Notes under the pieces: model-generated
The model's database searches: none
What the model was told of the DNA's origin: nothing
Seen by the model: only the letters and a program-made list of their open reading frames with translations
Shown: positions 24,490 through 33,800 of the stretch, one piece after another
Layout of the letters: each line of letters starts with the position of its first letter
Numbering within the stretch: the stretch's first letter is position 1
Origin: Caulobacter endophyticus
GTDB taxonomy: Bacteria; Pseudomonadota; Alphaproteobacteria; Caulobacterales; Caulobacteraceae
NCBI RefSeq assembly: GCF_003116815.1
Contig: NZ_QDKQ01000057.1
Coordinates: 124,001 to 188,000, forward strand
DNA length: 64,000 bases
Direction of reading: 5' to 3'
Made by a program: the position numbers and the translations under genes

Positions 24490-25437
24490 ATGACGACCGC
24501 GCAGCCGCTTCCCGGCGTCGAGATCTGGCGCGGCGGCGTCAACACCTGGGACTGCGACGAGATGGGGCACATGAACGTGCGCTTCTACGTCGTGCGGGCG
24601 ATGGAGGGGCTGGCGGGGCTGGCGGCCGAGATGGGCTTGCCCCACGCCTTCGCCCCGCACGCCAACGCCACCCTGGTCGTGCGCGAGCACCACATCCGCT
24701 TCCTGAAGGAGGCCCACGCCGGCGCGCCGCTGCACATGCTGGGCGGGGTGATCGAGATCGGCGAGACCGAGGCCAGGCTCCTGCAGCTGCTGGTCCATTC
24801 GGCCACCGGCGAACTGGCCGCCACCTTCCAGACCACCGTCGCCCACGTGACGCCCCGCGAAGGCGAGGCCTTCCCATGGCCGTCGATCGTCCGTGAACGG
24901 GCCAAGGCCTTGGCGGTCGAGGTTCCCGAGCGCGCCCAGGCCCGCAGCGTCGACCTGGCGCCCGCCGTTCCGCAGGCCAGCCTGCCCCGCGCCGACGACC
25001 TGGGCCTGACCCGGATCAGCCTGGGGGCGCTGTCGACCGGCGAGTGCGACGCCTTCGGACGGATGCGGGCCGAGCAGTTCATCGGCCGGGTCTCCGACGG
25101 CATCGGGGCCTTCATCGCCCCCCTGCGCGACATCGTCGCCGAGGCGGCCGATCCCGCGCCCGACCGAGTGGGCGGGGCCGTGCTGGAATATCGGATCGTC
25201 TATCTGGCCTGGCCGCGCCTGGGCGATCGGCTGGAGGTGCGTTCGGGCCTGATCGGCAGCGAGGGCCGCGTCATGCGCTGCGCCCACTGGCTGCTGAACC
25301 CCGACACCGGCCAGCCGTGGGGAACCTCGACCGTCAGCGCCATCACCTTCGATCTCGACGCCCGCAAGGCCGTGGCCATCAGCCCGGCGGCGGCCGCGAA
25401 GCTGGCGCAGCGGTCGGTGGAGGGCCTGGGGCTATAG
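24490..25437 (+). CDS. Double-hotdog acyl-CoA thioesterase-like protein
   Basis: A 315-residue protein of two tandem hotdog domains (about 10-140 and 175-310). The first contains NTWDCDEMGHMNVRFYV, the 4-hydroxybenzoyl-CoA/FcoT-type thioesterase helix with its catalytic Asp/Glu; the second has a degenerate copy (GECDAFGRMRAEQFIGRVSD). Such proteins hydrolyse acyl-CoA in the cytoplasm. No signal peptide. A TTG 12 bp upstream is also in frame, but ATG is preferred. The following MarR-GNAT gene has its own operators and is probably a separate unit. Substrate unknown. Confidence 0.8.
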   Translation: MTTAQPLPGVEIWRGGVNTWDCDEMGHMNVRFYVVRAMEGLAGLAAEMGLPHAFAPHANATLVVREHHIRFLKEAHAGAPLHMLGGVIEIGETEARLLQLLVHSATGELAATFQTTVAHVTPREGEAFPWPSIVRERAKALAVEVPERAQARSVDLAPAVPQASLPRADDLGLTRISLGALSTGECDAFGRMRAEQFIGRVSDGIGAFIAPLRDIVAEAADPAPDRVGGAVLEYRIVYLAWPRLGDRLEVRSGLIGSEGRVMRCAHWLLNPDTGQPWGTSTVSAITFDLDARKAVAISPAAAAKLAQRSVEGLGL

Positions 25438-25448
25438 CTCCATGATTA

Positions 25449-25490
25449 TTGACTCAGTCAACATGCTGGAATATTGACTTCATCAATATT
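25449..25490 (+). promoter_or_regulatory. Two palindromes in front of the MarR-GNAT gene
   Basis: TTGACTCAGTCAA (25449-25461) and the 21-bp AATATTGA-CTTCA-TCAATATT (25470-25490) lie within 55 bp of the start. MarR proteins bind such AT-rich palindromes, often in their own promoter, so autoregulation is likely. Confidence 0.6.
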
Positions 25491-25499
25491 GGAGTCGCC

Positions 25500-26429
25500 A
25501 TGACCACCCAGCACGACCAGGACGTCGCCGATCTGCGGGCCTTCAACCGCACCTACACCCGCCGGCTGGGCCTGCTGGACGCCAGCTACGACGGCAGCCC
25601 CTTCACGCTGAGCGAAGCGCGCGTGCTGTACGAGCTGGCCACACGCACCGATCCGGTAGCCGCGGGGATCGTCCGGGCCCTGGGCCTGGACCCGGCCCAG
25701 GTCAGCCGCACGATCAAGCGCTTCACCGAGCGCGGCCTTGTCACGTCGCGCGAGAGCCCCGCCCACGGCCGTCACCTGCTGCTTTCGCTGACGGACGAGG
25801 GCCGGGCCGCCTTCTCGACCCTGGAAACCAACACCAAGGCCAGCATCGGCCAGTTGATCGACGGCCTGCACCCGCTGCGTCGCGCCCGGCTGCTGGCGGC
25901 GGCGCGGGCCATCAATGCGGTGTTCGAGGGCGACGCGCCCCCCGCGGCCCGCCTGCGCGGGCTGGAGCCTGGGGACCTGGGCATGGTCACCGCGCGCCAG
26001 GGCTTTCTCTACGCCGGCGAGTACGGCTGGGGCCGCGACCACGAGGCTCTGATCGCCGAGATCGTCGCCCGGTTTCACCAGGACTTCGATCCGGCCAAGG
26101 ACGACGCCTGGATCGCGGAGGCTGACGGCCGGATGGTCGGCTCGATCTTCCTTGTGCGGGGCGAGGCGCCCGGGACCGCCAAGCTGCGCCTGCTTTATGT
26201 GGAGCCCGACGCGCGCGGCATGGGCGTGGGCCAGATGCTGATAGAGGCCTGCGTGGCGCGGGCCCGGGCGCTGGGCTATCGACGGCTGGACCTGTGGACC
26301 GTCACGACCCTGACCGCAGCCCGGAAACTCTATCAGCGGGCCGGCTTCCAGGTGGTGGAAGAGACGCCCTGCCGACGGTTCGGCCAGGACCTGGTCGACC
26401 AGATCTGGTCGCTGGATCTGACGGCGTAG
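25500..26429 (+). CDS. MarR winged helix fused to GNAT acetyltransferase
   Basis: A 309-residue fusion. Residues ~5-145 form a MarR winged helix-turn-helix (FTLSEARVLYELATR, LGLDPAQVSRTIKRFTERGL, SPAHGRHLLLSLTDEGRAAF). Residues ~150-309 are a GNAT N-acetyltransferase with the acetyl-CoA loop in VEPDARGMGVGQMLIEACVARA. The combination is a known architecture in proteobacteria, joining a regulator and a modifying enzyme. The chosen ATG has GGAG upstream; the in-frame TTG at 25449 falls in an operator and is unlikely. Two palindromes precede it. Substrate unknown. Confidence 0.88.
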   Translation: MTTQHDQDVADLRAFNRTYTRRLGLLDASYDGSPFTLSEARVLYELATRTDPVAAGIVRALGLDPAQVSRTIKRFTERGLVTSRESPAHGRHLLLSLTDEGRAAFSTLETNTKASIGQLIDGLHPLRRARLLAAARAINAVFEGDAPPAARLRGLEPGDLGMVTARQGFLYAGEYGWGRDHEALIAEIVARFHQDFDPAKDDAWIAEADGRMVGSIFLVRGEAPGTAKLRLLYVEPDARGMGVGQMLIEACVARARALGYRRLDLWTVTTLTAARKLYQRAGFQVVEETPCRRFGQDLVDQIWSLDLTA

Positions 26430-26443
26430 CCCCCTCCCCGCCG

Positions 26444-26598
26444 CGTCATCCCGGCCGGAGCGCGTAGCGCGGAGAGCCGGGCCCCAACGGCCGCCGCCTC
26501 GCGTTCGCAACCGCTTGGGGAGCGAACCTTGGCATCGCGCCCGGCCCCCTGGATTCCGGGCCTGCGGTCCGCTGCGCGGCCCTTCGCCCGGGATGACG
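26444..26598. repeat. Inverted-repeat intergenic element
   Basis: Perfect 11-bp terminal arms CGTCATCCCGG (26444-26454) and CCGGGATGACG (26588-26598) enclose C/G-rich sequence with further internal symmetry. It begins 14 bp after the MarR-GNAT stop. No ORF is encoded, so it is a small non-autonomous intergenic element. Confidence 0.6.
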
Positions 26599-26696
26599 GC
26601 GCAAGACGCGCAAAGACGACAACGGCAGCGCTCAAACGCCCGTTCGCCGTTTTTGACTCTTTTGTCGAAAAATGAAACCAGGGCCCAGATACACCA

Positions 26697-26866
26697 AGAC
26701 CCGCTGCGGGGGATAAACGCAGCGGGTCTGGCTATTTCTCGATCATTCGATCTAGGCGGGCGTTTCCTCCCCGAAACGCCGAAGAGAGGGGGTTCTCTGT
26801 GGACCCGTTTCTCTCTTGCCCAGTCAGAAGACGGCAAAACCGAGATCGTGTCAACGGCAACGATCT
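26697..26866 (+). ncRNA. Candidate structured small RNA or multi-hairpin 3' region
   Basis: Four hairpins in series: AGACCCGCTGCG/CGCAGCGGGTCT (26697-26729), GGCGTTTC-CTCCCC-GAAACGCC (26759-26780, loop resembling an anti-Shine-Dalgarno CCTCCCC), AAGAGAG/CTCTCTT (26782-26817) and AGATCGT/ACGATCT (26843-26866). A T7 run follows at 26889-26895. Strand is inferred from the C-rich loop. No conserved RNA family was recognised by eye. Confidence 0.3.
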
Positions 26867-26975
26867 AGATTCCATAAGGGGTTCGACGTTTTTTTGACAT
26901 CAGACCCGTAGTTTGGACGCTTCAGTCAAACTAAGCACCGTTCGGTTGATCTATTTTTGACGACACCGTCAAATA

Positions 26976-27938
26976 TCAGCCCTTCAGGCGACCTTTCAGG
27001 GCTTCAAGCACGGACGAACGGGACTCGAACACATAGTCGGGACGCGAGACCGTCACCGGCTCGACTCCCGCTTGCGCCAGGGCGGCGGCGGCGGCGAACA
27101 GGTCGCCGGTGGCCAGGAGGGCGCCGTTGGCGCGGCGCGAGCCGCCGGCGTCGACGAACGGAGCGACCGCGGCCTGTCCGGCGGCGTCCTGCTCGGCGGG
27201 CCAGACCAGGGTAGCCAGGGTGCGGGCGCGCCCCTTGGCCTCGACCACCGACAGCAGGCGCGCCAGACTGTCGAGCTGACCCGGCGTCCACGGGGTGACC
27301 AGCGAAGCCGTCAGCTGGGCCTGGCTCTTCAGGATGACACCATCGGACAGCACCTTCAGGCCGTTGGCGGCCAGGGTGGCGCCGGTGGTGGTGATATCCA
27401 CGACCAGTTCGGCCGCGCCGGCGGCGGGCGCGCCCTCGGTGGCGCCGCTGCTCTCGACGATGCGATAGTCGGCGACGCCGTGACGGGCGAAGAAGGCCCG
27501 TGTCTGGGTGACGTACTTGGTGGCAACCCGCAGGCGACGGCCGGTCTTGGCCAGATGCAGGTGCCCGACCTCGTCGATATCGGCCATGGTGTCGACGTCG
27601 AGCCAGCTCTTGGGCGCGGTCACCACCAGGTCGGCGCGGCCAAAGCCCAGGGCGCGCAGCAGCATCACCCGGCTGTCCATGTCGTCGCCGCGCTCGCGCA
27701 GCAGGTCCTCGCCGGTGACCCCCAGGTGCAGGTCGCCGCTGTCGAGGCCGGCGGCGATGTCGCCCGCTGACAAGAGGCGCACCGAGACGCCGGGCAAGCC
27801 CGACAGTTCGGCCGAATAGCCGCGCGCGCCGCCGGTCATCTCGACGCGGAAGCCGCATTCGCCGAGCCAGGCCTCGACCTGTTCCTTCAGGCGGCCCTTG
27901 GAGGGGATGGCGAAGATCATCGGGGTGTCGGTGGTCAT
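26976..27938 (-). CDS. hisG: ATP phosphoribosyltransferase HisG
   Basis: First enzyme of histidine synthesis: ATP plus PRPP gives phosphoribosyl-ATP. The 320-residue protein begins with IFAIPSKGRLKEQVEAWLGECG and has LHLGVTGEDLLRERG, LRVATKYVTQTRAFF and the PRPP-binding segment AELVVDITTTGATLAANGLK. It is longer than the short HisG that usually pairs with HisZ (about 200-230 residues), carrying about 90 extra C-terminal residues. Its ATG overlaps the hisZ stop. It is last in hisS-hisZ-hisG. Confidence 0.92.
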   Translation of the reverse strand: MTTDTPMIFAIPSKGRLKEQVEAWLGECGFRVEMTGGARGYSAELSGLPGVSVRLLSAGDIAAGLDSGDLHLGVTGEDLLRERGDDMDSRVMLLRALGFGRADLVVTAPKSWLDVDTMADIDEVGHLHLAKTGRRLRVATKYVTQTRAFFARHGVADYRIVESSGATEGAPAAGAAELVVDITTTGATLAANGLKVLSDGVILKSQAQLTASLVTPWTPGQLDSLARLLSVVEAKGRARTLATLVWPAEQDAAGQAAVAPFVDAGGSRRANGALLATGDLFAAAAALAQAGVEPVTVSRPDYVFESRSSVLEALKGRLKG

Positions 27939-29068
27939 TCGCCGCCTCCGGCATAGGCGCGGGCCGGGCGCACCATGCAGCCCACGGCCCCGGTTTTCGT
28001 CTCGCTACCCAGGCGGGCGGGCAGACCGTCGTAGCGGCCGCCGGCGGCCACCGGGCGTTCCTCGCCGAGGGCGGCGCTGCGCACCTCGAACAGGTAGCCG
28101 TCGTAATAGCCGAAGGCTCGCCCGAAGGCCGCGTTCAGCACCAGGCGCTCGGCCGGGACGCCGCCAGCGACCATGCCGGCCAGGCGCTTGCGCCAGCCTT
28201 CGATGGCGGCGTCGAGGGGCGCGCGATTGGGACCGGCCAGGGCGGCGATGGCGTCGAGCGCGGCCTCGGGCGCATCGCTGACGGCCAGGAAGGCGCGGAC
28301 CTTGTCGGCCTGATTGGCCGAAAGACGGCCGGCCTTCACCACCTCGGCCTTTTCGACCAGGCGATGGGCGATCTCGGCGGGACGACGGCCGCCGACCGGC
28401 TCGATGCCGGCCAGCGACCACAGTTCCTGCAGCACGGCGGCGGCCTCGGCTTCCGGCAGGCCGGCCAGCAGGGCGGCGATGCGGCTGCGTTCGGTCGCGG
28501 CGGCCGGCGCGGCGTCGCCCTCCAGCTCGGCCTTCAGCTGGCGCGGGCGCGAGAAGGTGCGCTTCAGCCGCGCGCCCAGCGGCGGGGTCAGGTCCAGGCT
28601 GTCGACGAAGGCGGCGAACAAACCAACGTCGCCCAGCAGCAGGGTCAGGTCGTCGCGACCGCCGGCCGCGGCGCCGGCCCAGGCCAGGGCGGCGATCTCG
28701 GCGTCGGCGGCCACCGGATCGGCGGCCTCGAAGGCCTCGACGCCGATCTGCAGGAACTCCTCGGCCCGGTCGCTGCCGCGCGGCGCCACCCGGAAGGCCT
28801 TGCCCTCATAGAGATAGCGGCCCGACGCCGCGCCCGACGACAGGTGCTGGCGGGCGACGGCGACGGTAAAGTCCGGACGCAGGCAGGCCTCCTCGCCGCC
28901 GTCGCCGGAGACGACGAACAGCCGCGAGCGCATGGCCTCGCCGGCGAGATCCAGCAGCAGGCCGAGCGGCTGCAGCACCGGGGCGTCGACCGGCGCGGCG
29001 CCGGCCGACAGGAACGGAGCGCGGATGGCGTCGAGCGCCTCCGCGGGGATGGAACGCTCTAGCCTCAA
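27935..29068 (-). CDS. hisZ: ATP phosphoribosyltransferase regulatory subunit HisZ
   Basis: A 377-residue paralog of histidyl-tRNA synthetase that activates HisG and confers histidine feedback. The class II synthetase-like fold is visible in RSRLFVVSGDGGEEACLRPDFTVAVARQHL and YLYEGKAFRVAPRGSDRAEE, but the C-terminal anticodon-binding domain is absent, as expected for HisZ. The start is TTG, a few bases after the hisS stop, so translation is coupled. It overlaps hisG. Presence of HisZ together with a long HisG is noted as a finding. Confidence 0.9.
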   Translation of the reverse strand: MRLERSIPAEALDAIRAPFLSAGAAPVDAPVLQPLGLLLDLAGEAMRSRLFVVSGDGGEEACLRPDFTVAVARQHLSSGAASGRYLYEGKAFRVAPRGSDRAEEFLQIGVEAFEAADPVAADAEIAALAWAGAAAGGRDDLTLLLGDVGLFAAFVDSLDLTPPLGARLKRTFSRPRQLKAELEGDAAPAAATERSRIAALLAGLPEAEAAAVLQELWSLAGIEPVGGRRPAEIAHRLVEKAEVVKAGRLSANQADKVRAFLAVSDAPEAALDAIAALAGPNRAPLDAAIEGWRKRLAGMVAGGVPAERLVLNAAFGRAFGYYDGYLFEVRSAALGEERPVAAGGRYDGLPARLGSETKTGAVGCMVRPARAYAGGGE

Positions 29069-29072
29069 CGGA

Positions 29073-30557
29073 TCAGCCCCCGATGATCTTCTTGACGGCG
29101 GCGACGAGATCGCCGCGCGGAATGGTCTGCTGGCCGGGCCGCTCGGCCTTCCAGGCGGCGTTGTCGGCGACGCCCGAGGCCAGCTCGCGGCCCAGGTCCA
29201 GGTCCTTGATCGTCACCGTGCCGGCGGCGATCTCGTCGCCGCCCAGCATGATGGCGGCCGGCGACAGGCGACGGTCGGCATACTTCATCTGCGGGCGCAT
29301 GCCCGAGGTTCCCAGATAGACCTCGGCCGGGATCCCCGCCGCGCGCAGCTGGCCGGCGACGGCGAAGTATTCGCCCATGTGCGCCTGGTCGAAATTGATG
29401 ATCACGACGGGACCGCGCGCGGCGCTCGCCGGCTCGCGACCCGCCGCCCGCAGGGCCGCCGCCAGGCGCGAGACGCCGAACGAGAAGCCCGTGGCCGGCA
29501 CCGGCTGGCCGGTGAAGCGGGCCACCAGGTCGTCGTAGCGACCACCGCCGCCGATCGAGCCGAAAGTGACCTTGTTACCCTTCTCGTCGGTGGTGCTGAG
29601 CAGCAGCTCGGCCTCGAACACCGCGCCGGTGTAGTATTCCAGGCCGCGCACGATCGACGGGTCGATGATCGCCTGGTCGTCGGCGACGCCCAGGCTGGTC
29701 AGGGCCGCGTCGATCCTGGCCAGCTCTTCCAGGCCCTCGTCGCCCTCGGCCGAGCCGGCGACGACCTTGGCGATGTTGTTCAGCGTCGCGCTGCGACCAC
29801 CGACGCCCGCCTGGACGAAGTCGAGCACGGAGTCGATCGCCTTGCCGGCCAGGCCCGCGCCCTTGGTGAAGTCGCCGCTGTCGTCGAGACGCCCCTCGCC
29901 AAGCAGCAGGCGCACGCCGTCGACGCCCAGGCGGTCCAGCTTGTCGACCGCGCGCAGCACGGACAGCTTCTGGCCTTCGCTGGTGGCGCCGGCCTGGGTG
30001 AGCAGGCCGTTGAGGAGCTTGCGGTTGTTGATCTTCAGCACCGCCGCGCCGCGCGGCAGGCCGGCGGCCTGCAGGCCCTCGACGGCCATGGCGATGATCT
30101 CGGCGTCGGCCTCCGGACGGGCCGAACCCACGGTGTCGGCGTCGCACTGGATGAACTGGCGGAAGCGGCCGGGACCGGGCTTTTCGTTGCGCCACACCGG
30201 ACCGAAGGCGTAGCGGCGGAACGGCTTGGGCAGGGTTTCCCAGTTCTGGGCGGCGAACCGCGCCAGCGGCGCGGTCAGGTCGTAGCGCAGGGCCATCCAC
30301 TGGTCGTCGTCGTCCTGCAGAGCGAAGACCCCTTCGTTGGGACGGTCGCTGTCGGGCAGGAACTTGCCCAGGGCGTCGGCATATTCGAAGGCCCCGGTGT
30401 CGAGCGCTTCGAAGCCGTAGCGCTCGTAGACGGCCGAGACGGCCTCGAGGATCGACTTTTCGGCGCGCAGGTCGCGGGCGCGCTTGTCGGCGAAGCCCCG
30501 CGGGGCGCGGGCCTCGGGGCGGAAGTCTTCGGTCTTGGGTGCGGTTTCGTCGGTCAT
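29073..30557 (-). CDS. hisS: Histidyl-tRNA synthetase
   Basis: Class II aminoacyl-tRNA synthetase charging tRNA-His in the cytoplasm, 494 residues. Motifs seen: motif 1 near AVSAVYERYGFEALDTGAFE, motif 2 near PFRRYAFGPVWRNEKPGPGR with QFIQCDADTVG, and the histidine-specific GLEYYTGAVFE. The C-terminal anticodon-binding domain is present (VVIINFDQAHMGEYFAVAGQ region). It is first of the hisS-hisZ-hisG set. An expected sequence with no missing motif. Confidence 0.95.
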   Translation of the reverse strand: MTDETAPKTEDFRPEARAPRGFADKRARDLRAEKSILEAVSAVYERYGFEALDTGAFEYADALGKFLPDSDRPNEGVFALQDDDDQWMALRYDLTAPLARFAAQNWETLPKPFRRYAFGPVWRNEKPGPGRFRQFIQCDADTVGSARPEADAEIIAMAVEGLQAAGLPRGAAVLKINNRKLLNGLLTQAGATSEGQKLSVLRAVDKLDRLGVDGVRLLLGEGRLDDSGDFTKGAGLAGKAIDSVLDFVQAGVGGRSATLNNIAKVVAGSAEGDEGLEELARIDAALTSLGVADDQAIIDPSIVRGLEYYTGAVFEAELLLSTTDEKGNKVTFGSIGGGGRYDDLVARFTGQPVPATGFSFGVSRLAAALRAAGREPASAARGPVVIINFDQAHMGEYFAVAGQLRAAGIPAEVYLGTSGMRPQMKYADRRLSPAAIMLGGDEIAAGTVTIKDLDLGRELASGVADNAAWKAERPGQQTIPRGDLVAAVKKIIGG

Positions 30558-30824
30558 CGTCGGTCCTTGGTCTTTCAGGCTCGACGGATGGCGCTTTTCG
30601 CAAGCCCCATCCGCTAGGCGGGGCTCTGGCTGGGTCGCTCGGCTTTAGAGCGTGCGGACCCGGCCGATCCCGCGAGGCGAGGTCGGATGGTGGTGGCGGC
30701 CGTGGTGGTGCGGCGTGCGGGTCATCGCGGCGGCGTATAGCGCAGGCGGGACGGCGACGCCACCCACAACCCGCATCGACTTGACAGCAGGCAGCGGTCA
30801 AGCCACATCTCCGCTCAACAACAA

Positions 30825-30839
30825 ATTGGCCTGACCAAT
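30825..30839 (+). promoter_or_regulatory. GntR/FadR-type operator candidate before GH2 gene
   Basis: ATTGG-CCTGA-CCAAT, an imperfect palindrome of the TTGGTNNNACCAA style bound by FCD-type GntR regulators. It ends 15 bp before the ATG, where a repressor would block initiation. TTGACA, a good -35, lies at 30781-30786. Confidence 0.45.
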
Positions 30840-30854
30840 ATGAGGGAGAGGTCC

Positions 30855-33800
30855 ATGCGACGTTCGTTGACGCTTCTGGGCGCCGCCAGCCTGCTGGCCC
30901 TGGTCGCCGCGCCGGCCCAGGCGGTCGAGGCGCCGTTCAACGACGGCTGGCGGATGACCACCGGCGACCTGAAGGGCGCCGAAGCCGTCGCGTTCGACGA
31001 CGCCGCCTGGAAGCCGGTCACCCTGCCCCGCGCCTTCAACGAGGACGAGGCGTTCTCGCGCGACATCCACGACCACTCGACCGGCATCACCTGGTACCGC
31101 AAGCGCTTCGTGCTGCCGGCCGGTCAGGGCCCGGCCGTAGGCGGCCGCGCGATCCTCGACTTCGAGGGCGTGCGCCAGGCCGGCGAGGTCTATGTCAACG
31201 GCGTGCGGGCCGGCGGCCACGAGAACGGCGCCACCGCCTTCGGGGTGGACGCGACCAAGCTTCTGAAGCCCGCCCCGTTCGTCAACGTCATCGCCGTGCG
31301 GGTCGACAACGACTGGAAGTACAAGGAGCGCGCCACCGGCAGCGGCTTCCAGTGGAACAACAATAACTTCAATGTGAACTATGGCGGCATCCACCGCTTG
31401 GTGCGGCTGCATCTGACTGGCGACCTGCACCAGACCCTGCCGCTCTACACCAGCCTGGGCACCACCGGCGTCTATGTCTGGGCCGACCAGTTCGACATCA
31501 AGGGCCGCAAGGCCACGATCCACGCCGAAAGCCAGGTGAGGAACGACGGCGCCAAGCCCCGCACCTTCGCCTATAGGGTGACGCTGAAGGACGTCGACGG
31601 CAAGCCGGCCGGCCAGTTCACCGCGCCGGCCGTGACCATCGCGCCGGGCGAGACGAAGACGGTTTCGGCCAGCCAGCGGCTGTCGGACCTGCGGTTCTGG
31701 AGCTGGGGTTACGGCTATCTCTACGCGGTGACCACCGAACTGGTCGAGGACGGCAAGGTCGTCGATAGCGCCCTCACCCGCACCGGCTTCCGCAAGACCG
31801 AGTTCCGGAACGGGACCGTCTTCCTCAACGACCGCGCCATCCAGGTGCACGGCTACGCCCAGCGCACCAGCAACGAGTGGCCGGCCCTGGGGACCAACAT
31901 CCCGCCGTGGATCAGCGACTTCTCCAACGGCCTGATGGTGGAAAGCGGCGGCAACCTGGTGCGCTGGATGCACATCGCCCCGGCCCGCCAGGACGTGGAG
32001 AGTTCGGACCGCGTCGGCCTGATGCAGGCCATGCCGGCCGGCGACGCCGAGAGCGACGTCTCCGGCCGTCGCTGGGACCAGCGGGTCGAGGCCATGGCCG
32101 ACGCCATCATCGCCTTCCGCAACAACCCGTCGATCATCTTCTACGAGGGCGGCAACGAGAACATCAGCGAGGCCCATATGGCTGAGCTGAAGGCGGTGCG
32201 CGACCGGTTCGACCCGCACGGCGGCCGCGCCATCGGCTCGCGCGAGATGCTCGACAGCAAGGTCGCCGAGTACGGCGGCGAGATGCTCTACATCAACAAG
32301 AGCGCCGGCAAGCCGATGTGGGCCATGGAATATTCCCGCGACGAGTCCGCGCGGAAGTTCCAGGACGAGTTCACCGCCCCGTTCCACAAGGACAGCCCCA
32401 GCTACAACCGCAACCAGGACAGCATGGTCGTCGAGACCGTGCAGCGCTGGAATGACTACTGGGTCGAGCGCCCCGGCGGCGGCGAGCGTGTCAGCGCCGG
32501 CGGCGTCAACATCATCTTCTCCGACAGCAACACCCACTTCCGCGGCGACAACAACTATCGCCGCAGCGGCGAGGTGGACGCCATGCGCATTCCCAAGGAA
32601 GGCTTCTTCGCCCACCAGGTGATGTGGGACGGCTGGGTCGACGTGGAAAAGCCGCGCTCGCACATCGTCGGCCACTGGAACTACGCGGCCGGAACGGTGA
32701 AGGACGTGCTGGTCGTCTCCAGCACCGACAGCGTCGAACTGGTCCTGAACGGCAAGTCGCTGGGCAAGGGCGTGAAGTCGGACGGCTTTCTCTTCACCTT
32801 CAAGACCGTGCCTTACGCCCCCGGAACCCTGACGGCGATCGCCCGCGACGCCAAGGGCAAGGAAGTCGCCCGCGACGAGCGGTTCACCACCGGCCCCGCC
32901 GTCGCCCTGAAGCTCACTCCGCGCACCGGCCCTGGCGGCTGGAAGGCCGACGCGGCCGACATCGCCCTGGTGGACGTCGAGGCGGTGGATGCGCAGGGCC
33001 GGCGCGTGCCGACGGCGCTGGACATGGTCAGCTTCGACGTGGCCGGTCCGGCCGAATGGCGCGGCGGCATCGCCCAGGGCGACTCCAAGGGCGCGGCCAA
33101 GCCGACCGACACCCCGGTCTCGGCCTCAGGCGAGCCGGTGACAAAGGGCCCGGCCGGCGTCGATGCAGTCACCCAATACGCCGGCTCCAACCGCAAGGAC
33201 GACAACTACATCCTGGCCAAGGCCCTGCCCGTGGAAGGCGGGATCAACCGCGTGGCCCTGCGCTCGACCCTGGCGGCCGGCAAGGTCACGGTGGTCGCCA
33301 AGGCCGAGGGCCTTAAGCCCGCGACCCTGACCCTGGACGCCGTCGCGCCGCCCGCCGAGGCTGAGCTGCTTCCGGTCAGCCTGGCGCGCGGCCCCACGCC
33401 CTCGACCCCGGCCTTCAAGGTCCGCCGCGACACCATCAAGGCCGTGGAGATCACCGCCGGCTCGAACGCAGGTGCGGTCCAGGCCACCGTCGATGACGAT
33501 GAGGCCACCCACTGGGCCAGCGACGGCCAGCTGGCGAACGCCTGGATCGAGTACCGCCTGCCGAGATCCCAGCAGGTCGACGAGATCTCGCTGAAGCTGA
33601 TCGGCTGGCGCATCCGCTCCTATCCGCTGCGGATCACCATGGACGGCAAGGTGGTCTACCAGGGCGAGGCGCCCAAGAGCCTGGGATACGTGACCCTGCC
33701 GCTGAAGGCCGCCAAGGGCTCGCGCCTGCGCATCGCCCTGACCGGCGCCACGGCCGACCGCGACGCCTTCGGCAAGATCGTCGAGGTCACCGGCGCCAAG

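Larger units (their letters stand above)
26430..26975. other. Convergent gap between MarR-GNAT and hisG, no protein gene
   Basis: 546 bp. It contains the inverted-repeat element and the hairpin cluster listed separately. The right end is AT-rich with repeated TTTTTGAC/GTCAAA words, including TTTGACG-ACAC-CGTCAAA near 26955-26972, which could end hisG transcription. I see no credible coding frame. Confidence 0.55.
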
